A stretch of DNA of 64,000 nt from CAYWNA01 sp964459305 (GTDB lineage: Bacteria; Planctomycetota; Planctomycetia; Pirellulales; Pirellulaceae). Both the position numbers and the translations under genes were made by a program. The stretch lies in NCBI GenBank assembly GCA_964459305.1, contig CAYWNA010000011.1, positions 51,812 to 115,811 on the forward strand, read 5' to 3'. The number at the start of each line of letters is the position of its first letter. Within the stretch, counting starts at the first letter, position 1. The notes beneath the pieces are model-generated. The model searched no databases. It was not told the DNA's origin and was given only the letters and a program-made list of their open reading frames with translations. Shown in pieces: positions 57,777 to 64,000 of the stretch.

Positions 57777-58373
57777 ATGATTCTGGTCATCGACAACTAC
57801 GATTCGTTCACATACAACCTCGTTCAGCGATTGGGCGAGATCGACCGCTCATTGGATATCGAGGTTCATCGCAACGATAGAATCTTGGTAGACGAGATTG
57901 AGGCAAAGCGGCCATCGCACTTGATCATCTCGCCGGGACCATGCACCCCTAACGAAGCGGGTATATCTATTGAGTGTGTCCATCGACTGGCAGGCAAACT
58001 ACCAATTTTGGGTGTCTGCCTGGGTCATCAGTCCATCGGGCAGGCAACTGGTGGCACCATCGTGCGGGCCAAGCAATTAATGCACGGAAAGACCGACGAT
58101 ATCTACCACGACGACAAAGGGTTGTTTCACGGGCTCCCGAACCCGTTCACGGCGACTCGCTACCACAGCCTGGTGATTCAGCCGGATACGCTCAGCGACC
58201 AGTTCGAGGCGTCGGCGTGGGCCGATGCACCGGGCGGCGAACGAGAAATCATGGCGATCCGCCACAAGGAACACCTGCTCGAAGGATGGCAGTTTCATCC
58301 GGAGAGTTTCCTGACCGATTGCGGACACGAGTTGCTCGGGCGCTTTCTGAGGCAAGAGACGCCATCATCATGA
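57777..58373 (+). CDS. pabA: Anthranilate/aminodeoxychorismate synthase glutamine amidotransferase
   Basis: The protein of 198 residues is a complete class I amidotransferase: MILVIDNYDSFTYNLVQRLGE, HLIISPGPCTPNEAGISIE, the nucleophile C81 in ILGVCLGHQSIGQATGG, and the H174/E176 pair in FHPES. It supplies ammonia from glutamine for p-aminobenzoate (folate) or anthranilate (tryptophan) synthesis; PabA and TrpG cannot be told apart by sequence alone and one protein often serves both. The synthase subunit (PabB/TrpE) is not in the window. Its stop overlaps the moeA start by 4 bp (ATGA), an unusual pairing that may reflect common translation. Confidence 0.9.
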   Translation: MILVIDNYDSFTYNLVQRLGEIDRSLDIEVHRNDRILVDEIEAKRPSHLIISPGPCTPNEAGISIECVHRLAGKLPILGVCLGHQSIGQATGGTIVRAKQLMHGKTDDIYHDDKGLFHGLPNPFTATRYHSLVIQPDTLSDQFEASAWADAPGGEREIMAIRHKEHLLEGWQFHPESFLTDCGHELLGRFLRQETPSS

Positions 58374-59590
58374 TCGACATTACTGATGCTCTTTCGCTGA
58401 TTCTGGACCGGGCGGCGGCCAAGACACCGGTGCGCCGGCCGACGGTCGAATCGCTGGGCCTCGTTTTGGCCGAGGATGTTACAAGCGATATTGACTCGCC
58501 GCCTTATGACAAAGCCCTGATGGACGGTTACGCTGTAGTCGCGTCCGATTTGCGCGGCGGTTCGGCCGAGTTGAAAGTGCTGGAAGAGATAACCGCTGGT
58601 GAAGTACCCCACGAAACGGTCGTTCCGGGCACCGCCACGCGAATCATGACCGGCGCACCAATGCCCGACGGCGCGGACGCGGTGGTGATGGTCGAACGCT
58701 CTGAACTGATCGAATCCAGCCAATCGTCGATCGTGCGAGTTTGCGACGACGGAGTTGAACCCGGGCAAAACACCATGCGCCGAGCCACGTCGCTGCGCCG
58801 TGGCGATGTCGTTCTGCGAACGGGGTGTACACTCACGGCTGCCGACATCGGCATTGCTTCGGAGGTTGGCCGACGTGAGGCGCTGGTCCATCCACAGCCC
58901 ACGGTGGCCGTGCTGGCAACCGGCAACGAGTTGGTGCCGGCGGGCCAAGCTCCCGGGCAAGGCCAGATCCGCAACAGCAACGGTCCCATGCTGTGCGCGT
59001 TAACCGCGGGCGCGGGCGGCAGAGCCGTCGATTTGGGCATCGGACGAGACGATGAGGCGGAATTGTCGCAACTGGTCCGGCGTGGTTTGGAGGAAGACGT
59101 ACTCGTCTTGTCCGGCGGCGTTTCGGTGGGCGTCTTGGACCTGGTACCCAAGGTACTTCAAGAAGTGGGCGTTGAACCGATCTTCCACAAAGTGCGGGTC
59201 AAACCTGGAAAGCCATTGTGGTTTGGGGCAGCCCCAAGTGATCGAGGCGACACGTTGGTTTTTGGATTGCCCGGCAACCCGGTCGGCAGCTTGGTCTGCT
59301 TCGAGCTCTTCGTTCGGCCGGCATTGGGAGCATTGGCGGGCAAGTCGACGGATGCACGGCCAAGTGTGGAAGCTCGGTTGGCCCGCGAACACACACAACG
59401 CGGCGACCGACCCACGTACTACCCGGCAAAGCTTCGATACGAATCCGGCGAAGCTGTTGTCGAGCCGCTCGACTGGCACGGTTCGGCGGACTTGCCCACG
59501 CTTGCACGAGCGAACTGTTTGGCCTTCTTTCCGGCGGAACGCCAGCGGTTCGAACCCGGAGAGACTGTAACCGTCATGATGTTGCGGTGA
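58370..59590 (+). CDS. moeA: Molybdopterin molybdenumtransferase MoeA
   Basis: ATG 58370 overlaps the pabA stop; an upstream extension would read through pabA. The 406-residue protein shows MoeA domain order: DSPPYDKALMDGYAVVASDL (substrate lid), TATRIMTGAPMPDGADAVVMVE, the MPT-binding motif TVAVLATGNELV, GQIRNSNGPML, and FGLPGNPVGSLVCFELFVRPAL. MoeA inserts molybdate into adenylylated molybdopterin to give molybdenum cofactor. No other moa/moe gene is adjacent. The length is typical. Confidence 0.94.
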   Translation: MIDITDALSLILDRAAAKTPVRRPTVESLGLVLAEDVTSDIDSPPYDKALMDGYAVVASDLRGGSAELKVLEEITAGEVPHETVVPGTATRIMTGAPMPDGADAVVMVERSELIESSQSSIVRVCDDGVEPGQNTMRRATSLRRGDVVLRTGCTLTAADIGIASEVGRREALVHPQPTVAVLATGNELVPAGQAPGQGQIRNSNGPMLCALTAGAGGRAVDLGIGRDDEAELSQLVRRGLEEDVLVLSGGVSVGVLDLVPKVLQEVGVEPIFHKVRVKPGKPLWFGAAPSDRGDTLVFGLPGNPVGSLVCFELFVRPALGALAGKSTDARPSVEARLAREHTQRGDRPTYYPAKLRYESGEAVVEPLDWHGSADLPTLARANCLAFFPAERQRFEPGETVTVMMLR

Positions 59591-59642
59591 CGGTGCACCC
59601 TTGGGCCCTATTTGCCAGTCGGGACCCATTCCGCTCCGGACT

Positions 59643-59710
59643 AGTTTAATCGCAAGCCGGAGGCGTGCGCGTCCCCAGCCCACGCGCGCGCCTCCGGCTT
59701 GCGGTTAAAC
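59643..59710. repeat. Inverted repeat, family A copy 3
   Basis: Arms 59643-59664 and 59690-59710 pair with a single mismatch (AGTTTAATCGCAAGCCGG versus the family's AACCGCAAGCC). It lies directly upstream of the YfhO-like gene's start, and the right arm reads into the coding direction, so the start is taken after the repeat. Confidence 0.9.
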
Positions 59711-59716
59711 GATCGA

Positions 59717-62590
59717 ATGAGACATTACGTGAAACCCAGAGCCCAAATCCCGACACTCCGCGCGGTCGTACTAGCCGCTGCTATCCTGGGGCCTTTTCTC
59801 TGGTTCTTCGGCGAAGCGATTTTCTTGCAGCGATCGTTCGTGTTTCGCGACGCGGCCCACTATTACTACCCGTTGTTTGAGTGGACCGGTCGCGAGTGGG
59901 CTTCCGGGCGAGTGCCGCTGTGGAACCCGCAGGAAAACTGCGGCGTTCCGGTTCTGGCCGATGCTACGTCCAGCGTTCTGTATCCCGGCAAGTTGCTCTT
60001 CGCGTTGCCGTTTGTCTACGCCATCAAGTACAAGCTCTACATCACCGGACATATCATTTTGGCGGCGGCAGCGGCATTCTGCCTGGCTAGGCACTGGCGG
60101 GCTTCTTCGTATGCGGCAGGATTGTGCGCCGTTTCCTACGCCTTCGGTGGCAGCGTGCTTTTCCAGTACGCGAATGTCGTCTTCCTGGTCGGAGCAGCGT
60201 GGCTGCCGTTGGCTTTTCTGACTGCCGACCGGATGCTGGTGGCTCGCAGTCTCCGCTGGTCACTTGCGTTTGCTGCCGTGCTGGCCTTGATGGTGCTGGG
60301 CGGAGATCCACAGGCGGCCTACCATGCCGGGCTGCTGTCCGCGCTGTACGCCCTGTTCCTGTGGCGCGACAGTCGGCGGCCGCGTTCACAAACGTCGCCA
60401 ATCGAGGCGAATCAAGTTCGCGATGGCGCGTCAATCTCTGACGAGCCGCGCACTCTAGGGACAAATCGTCTGTTCCTACTGGCAACTGCCGCAGTGGTTG
60501 CCGCAATCCTATCAGCCGTCCAGATCCTGCCTTCTGCGGAATGGGCTCGCCGCAGCCAGCGCGCTGCATACGTCGCGCCCCGCAGTATCTACGAAGTACC
60601 GACGTGTCTTGCACGAAAAGAGCCAGGAGATAGCCAAGGATCGATTGCTAATGGCTTGTTCGGTGCCCCTGTCGGCGGGACCCATCACGAGCACATCTAC
60701 CATTTTAGCGTCGGTCCGTGGCGACTGGCCGAGTTCCTCTGGCCGAATTTCTCTGGTCGGCTCTTTCCGGTGAATCAACGCTGGATGAATTCCGTTCCGG
60801 CCGAAGGCCGCGTCTGGACACCATCGTTGTACATGGGATTGCTGCCGTTGCTGCTGGCCTGTGGATGCTGGCGGCTGCGTGGCGCGCCTGCCCATGTCCG
60901 CTGGGTTTCCTGGACGGCTTTTTTCGGTGTGTTGGGCAGTTTCGGCTGGTACGGCCTCGGTTGGCTGATCCATGAGTTCCGCTATTCGCTCACGGGCGCC
61001 GAGACGGACGATGTACTGTTCGGTCAACCGATCGGTGGGCTGTACTGGCTCTTGGTCGTGGTCCTGCCCGGATACGCAAAGTTCCGCTTCCCGGCGAAAC
61101 TGCTGGTGATGGCCTCTTTGGGGCTGAGCGTATTGGCGGCTCGCGGGGTAGATTCCGTATGCACGAACGAGCCCAGGCGATTGCGGCGGGTCCTTGCGGG
61201 TCTAACATGCATCAGCCTAACGGGATTTGTGTTGAGTTACGTCATCGGGCCGCACTGGGGCGACTGGATGGCGAACGCCCCGCGTGACGGCCTGTTCGGA
61301 CCGATCGACCTCCACGGCTCGCTGTGCGATTTGCGGAATGCGTTCCTGCACACGGCGATCGTAGGCGGCGTCTTCTGGTGGCTGCTTTCGTGCGCGCGTT
61401 CTCCAGGCGGAAACGCAGATTCCGCCGCGCTGGACCTGCCGCGCAGGATGTCACGCCTTGCCAGATTCTCGTCGGCGAACATCGGCTTGATCCCGGCGAC
61501 GCTCCTCCTCGTCACAGCCATCGATTTGATCATCGCCAACAGCTGGTTGGTTCCAACCGCACCGCTTCGCAACTGGCAAACCCAACCTTACTTCGCACAG
61601 CAAATCGCCGACCGGGAAGCGGCCCGCGGCGATGAACGGAGTTACCGGGTCTTCTGTGGGGCCCGACAGAATTGGCTGCCCCGCAAGTGGTCGACGACCA
61701 ATTCAGCGGATCGGCAGCGGGACGGATTACGCTGGGACGTGGACACGCTGCATCCCAAGTACCATCTTCGAACGGGTCTCTCGCTCGTCGAAGCCTACGG
61801 CACGCTTTCATCACACGATTATCAGACGTTCTTGCGGATAGCTCGCCATAGAGGTCTTGGACGGAAAGACAACGTTGCGGAGCCTCACCCGGCAGTGATG
61901 GGCGTTTTGGGGGCAAAGTATCTATTGCTTCCAGATGACTTTGTCTATCCGAAGGCGGAACGGATCACAACGGCGAACGAAAAACGTGCGCCCGAGAACG
62001 CCGTGTTGTGGCTCAACCCCAACTTCTTTCCACGAGCGTGGATCGTACACGAAATCGATCAGTTGCCTGCCATTCGCGACAGCGACCCCAAAGCAATCGA
62101 GACACGCACACGGAACGTGTTATTCCCCAACGGCCGTCCACGCGACTTCCGCAGCACCGCTGTTGTCGAGGCGAACACGCCCATTGCGATTCCGTCGGCA
62201 GAGCCTGCCCTCGCACCGATGGATGGAGGCCGTGTTGATGAGTCCTGCGAGATCGTTATCGACCACACGCAACGCGTCGTGATCGATGCCGAACTGAAAG
62301 AGGCGGGCATGATCGTGCTCTGCGATCTCTACTACCCAGGATGGATTGCAGAGGTCACGACTCAAGGACAGCAAGCGCAGAGGCGAACGCCCATCCTGCG
62401 CACGAATCGAATCATGCGCGGCGTCCGTCTCCCGCCCGGCAAACACCGCATCACGTTCTCTTATCGCCCCACGATGTTCTATGCGGGAGCGACCCTCAGT
62501 GTTGTCGGATGGTTGGCATGGGCCATCGCCTGCACGTTGTGGCTGCGGCGCCGCGGCAGATCGCCACAAGCCTCGCCTTCTCTCAAATGA
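59717..62590 (+). CDS. YfhO-like large membrane protein
   Basis: ATG 59717 is taken because the longer frame starting at 59699 translates the inverted repeat. The 957-residue protein has 10-12 hydrophobic segments in its first 630 residues (AVVLAAAILGPFLWFFGEAI, TGHIILAAAAAFCLARHW, FAAVLALMVLGGDPQAAYHA and others), a large polar loop, and a C-terminal extracytoplasmic domain ending in a last membrane helix. The FRDAAHYYYPLFEWTGREWASGRVPLWNP start is diagnostic of the YfhO/GT-C-like family, in which B. subtilis YfhO is linked to glycosylation of teichoic acids. Its substrate here is unknown. It ends 8 bp inside the convergent oxidoreductase gene. Confidence 0.75.
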   Translation: MRHYVKPRAQIPTLRAVVLAAAILGPFLWFFGEAIFLQRSFVFRDAAHYYYPLFEWTGREWASGRVPLWNPQENCGVPVLADATSSVLYPGKLLFALPFVYAIKYKLYITGHIILAAAAAFCLARHWRASSYAAGLCAVSYAFGGSVLFQYANVVFLVGAAWLPLAFLTADRMLVARSLRWSLAFAAVLALMVLGGDPQAAYHAGLLSALYALFLWRDSRRPRSQTSPIEANQVRDGASISDEPRTLGTNRLFLLATAAVVAAILSAVQILPSAEWARRSQRAAYVAPRSIYEVPTCLARKEPGDSQGSIANGLFGAPVGGTHHEHIYHFSVGPWRLAEFLWPNFSGRLFPVNQRWMNSVPAEGRVWTPSLYMGLLPLLLACGCWRLRGAPAHVRWVSWTAFFGVLGSFGWYGLGWLIHEFRYSLTGAETDDVLFGQPIGGLYWLLVVVLPGYAKFRFPAKLLVMASLGLSVLAARGVDSVCTNEPRRLRRVLAGLTCISLTGFVLSYVIGPHWGDWMANAPRDGLFGPIDLHGSLCDLRNAFLHTAIVGGVFWWLLSCARSPGGNADSAALDLPRRMSRLARFSSANIGLIPATLLLVTAIDLIIANSWLVPTAPLRNWQTQPYFAQQIADREAARGDERSYRVFCGARQNWLPRKWSTTNSADRQRDGLRWDVDTLHPKYHLRTGLSLVEAYGTLSSHDYQTFLRIARHRGLGRKDNVAEPHPAVMGVLGAKYLLLPDDFVYPKAERITTANEKRAPENAVLWLNPNFFPRAWIVHEIDQLPAIRDSDPKAIETRTRNVLFPNGRPRDFRSTAVVEANTPIAIPSAEPALAPMDGGRVDESCEIVIDHTQRVVIDAELKEAGMIVLCDLYYPGWIAEVTTQGQQAQRRTPILRTNRIMRGVRLPPGKHRITFSYRPTMFYAGATLSVVGWLAWAIACTLWLRRRGRSPQASPSLK

Positions 62591-63890
62591 CTTCCGGTAG
62601 TTCGTATCCCTTGCGTTGCGGGCGGGACCGCAGGTTGTTTGCCTCGTCGTCGCCAGAGAATTCCTCTTTGATCGGATCCCACTTTAACGAGCGGCCCAAT
62701 TCCCGGCAGATGTTGACCAGAATACAGATCACCGAAGCGCGGTGACCGATCTCGGTGTGGGCGACAGGTTTCTCGCGCGTGCGCATGCAGTGGACCCAGT
62801 TGCGAATGTGTGCGTGGGCGACGCTGGCGTACTCCGACTTGTCCGCGGGCGGTGGGGCTCCTTCGACCAACTCCGGTGGATTCGAGGCCACGCGGTTGCG
62901 GTTGATCTCGATCTTTCCTTTTTCGCCGACGAAGATCGCCCCCAACCCCGGCCCTTTGCCTTTCGGCAGGGAGAGTTTCAGCAGCGTTCCGTTAGGATAG
63001 CGCATTGTGATCGGCGCGTTGGGGCCTGAACCGGCCAGCCGGATTTCTTCAGGAACCGTGTCGTCAGTTCCCAGCGCCCGCTGCACCTGATCGAAGGCGT
63101 GGGCGCCCCATCCGGTCACGCCCCAACCCAATCCGCCGCCATCGTAGTCGCGATATCGCCCCCATCTTCCCAAGCCGGGATGCAGTGCCGCGCTGTAAGG
63201 GATCAGCTCTGTCTGGTGGCACCACATGTCCCAGTTCATCTCCGGCGGCGTGGGCTGCGAGGGGAGCTCGGGGCGAGGTTCCGGGCCGATGAAGTTGGGA
63301 CAGATCACCGTGTGGACCTTGCCGATCGCTCCGTCCCGGACCAGATCGCTGCCAAAGTTATTGATGGCGATCGAACGCTGTTGTGTGCCGACTTGAACCA
63401 CGCGGTCGTATTTCCGCTCGGCCCGCATCAGGTACTGGCCTTCCTCGATCGTCAGCGTCAGCGGTTTTTCGGCGTAGACGTCCAGCCCGGCTTGCATCGC
63501 GTGGATGCAGATTAGTGGCCGGGCGTGCGTCGTAGTGGCCACGAATACGCCATCGAGCTTCTCTTTGTCGAACATCTCGCGGTAATCCTGATACCGCCTG
63601 CAATTGTTGGCGACGATCGAGTTCGGGACATCCTTGACGGCATCCAAATAGCCTTTGATCTGTCGCAGATCGCAATCGGCCACGGCCACAAGGTTCAAGT
63701 CGACCGGGCTTTCTTTGGTCAAGTCGCGAGAGCGATGGCCGGAGCCGATGAGCCCCACGCAGATGCGATCGTTAGCGCCTGGTCGTCCCGGCGCAGCCAA
63801 AGCCGTAGAAGGGACAAAGCACGGAGCGGCAATCGCTGCCCCAGTTGCCGTCTTGAGGAAATCGCGTCGCCGGAGTCGGTTATTCGCCAT
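62583..63890 (-). CDS. TAT-exported Gfo/Idh/MocA family oxidoreductase (second copy)
   Basis: The start (ATG complement of 63888-63890) follows an AGGAG box and begins a twin-arginine leader, RLRRRDFLKTATGAAIAAPCFVP-like. The nucleotide-binding loop CVGLIGSGHRSRD, VFVATTTHARPLICIHAMQAGLDVYAEKP with the EKP lysine, and a C-terminal alpha/beta domain (DYDGGGLGWGVTGWGAHAFDQVQ) define the family. It is related to the exported enzyme at 18803-20164 but clearly different. A sugar or inositol oxidation role is inferred from family. The 435-residue length is normal. The 3' end overlaps the YfhO-like gene by 8 bp in convergent orientation. Confidence 0.88.
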   Translation of the reverse strand: MANNRLRRRDFLKTATGAAIAAPCFVPSTALAAPGRPGANDRICVGLIGSGHRSRDLTKESPVDLNLVAVADCDLRQIKGYLDAVKDVPNSIVANNCRRYQDYREMFDKEKLDGVFVATTTHARPLICIHAMQAGLDVYAEKPLTLTIEEGQYLMRAERKYDRVVQVGTQQRSIAINNFGSDLVRDGAIGKVHTVICPNFIGPEPRPELPSQPTPPEMNWDMWCHQTELIPYSAALHPGLGRWGRYRDYDGGGLGWGVTGWGAHAFDQVQRALGTDDTVPEEIRLAGSGPNAPITMRYPNGTLLKLSLPKGKGPGLGAIFVGEKGKIEINRNRVASNPPELVEGAPPPADKSEYASVAHAHIRNWVHCMRTREKPVAHTEIGHRASVICILVNICRELGRSLKWDPIKEEFSGDDEANNLRSRPQRKGYELPEVI

Positions 63891-64000
63891 AGTAGGAGGC
63901 TCCTCGTCTAAAGGATGGGTCGCCGTTGTCGATTTTGCGTCTGAGAGTGACGCGCCCGACAAAACTCCGATTGCGACGTGGGATAGGCTTCCAGCCTGTC

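Noticed and set aside
57974..58369. A 132-residue N-terminal extension of MoeA
   Set aside because: It reads through pabA in another frame; MoeA's conserved start is at 58370.
1..64000. An antiviral defence system, secondary-metabolite cluster, prophage or integrative element
   Set aside because: No restriction, toxin-antitoxin, Cas, NRPS/PKS, phage structural, integrase or conjugation gene was recognised.

Overview
The window looks like a chromosomal segment from a planctomycete, probably of the order Pirellulales. That placement is an inference from gene content. The signs are several proteins exported with twin-arginine leaders (two Gfo/Idh/MocA oxidoreductases, a DUF1501 protein and an AGE-type epimerase), a DUF1800/DUF1501 pair, a large PQQ-type propeller protein, a small membrane protein starting with an NPYAPP motif, a BlaI/BlaR1 pair whose sensor carries a long carboxypeptidase-regulatory-like tail, and many intergenic inverted repeats. 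The DNA is visibly GC-rich. I saw no rRNA, tRNA, CRISPR array, prophage, plasmid origin or complete insertion sequence.

Layout. 1-12.6 kb: two small membrane-protein genes on the minus strand and a plus-strand glycan-degradation run (a truncated sialidase-like protein, TAT-exported AGE epimerase, a double sialidase-like propeller, an unknown secreted protein, a DUF5703/GH95-like glycosidase, and an exported Rossmann-methyltransferase/quinoprotein fusion). 12.4-14.2 kb: small exported proteins on the minus strand. 14.4-18.7 kb: a dyad upstream of the blaI-blaR1-like pair. 18.8-28.7 kb (minus): Gfo/Idh/MocA oxidoreductase, an M28-like remnant, the DUF1501/DUF1800 pair, and an ABC exporter operon ending in a large secreted protein. 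29.7-35.3 kb: ferredoxin overlapping a pyruvate-phosphate-dikinase regulator gene, then an M2-like peptidase convergent with a POT peptide transporter. 35.7-39.4 kb: housekeeping genes tsaB, ald, purE and mtnA. 39.5-42.5 kb: a possible structured RNA, a ThuA-like protein and a HEAT/propeller fusion. 42.7-50 kb: a frameshifted TonB-like gene, a 152-bp MITE-like element, a waaF-like glycosyltransferase, a PAS histidine kinase, a PIG-L deacetylase and two propeller proteins. 50.4-56.2 kb: a D-aminoacylase/BNR fusion, a broken ceramidase-like gene and a helical secreted protein. 56.2-64 kb: an unknown protein, pabA/trpG overlapping moeA, a YfhO-like membrane protein and a second Gfo/Idh/MocA oxidoreductase.

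How the genes fit together. The 1-12.6 kb run and the scattered exported propeller, deacetylase and oxidoreductase genes fit a bacterium that degrades complex, possibly sialylated or N-acetylated, glycans in its periplasm. The M2-like peptidase and POT transporter form a plausible peptide-use pair. The ABC genes and the 25040-26800 gene form one transcription unit.

The least ordinary signals are: a small non-autonomous mobile element with 17-bp terminal inverted repeats and an 8-bp target duplication, inserted in the middle of another palindrome; two families of long inverted repeats with three or more copies each; a palindrome-hairpin-palindrome unit before the ThuA gene; two clear single-base frameshifts; and two unusual domain fusions. 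I did not find a convincing new defence or other multi-gene system.
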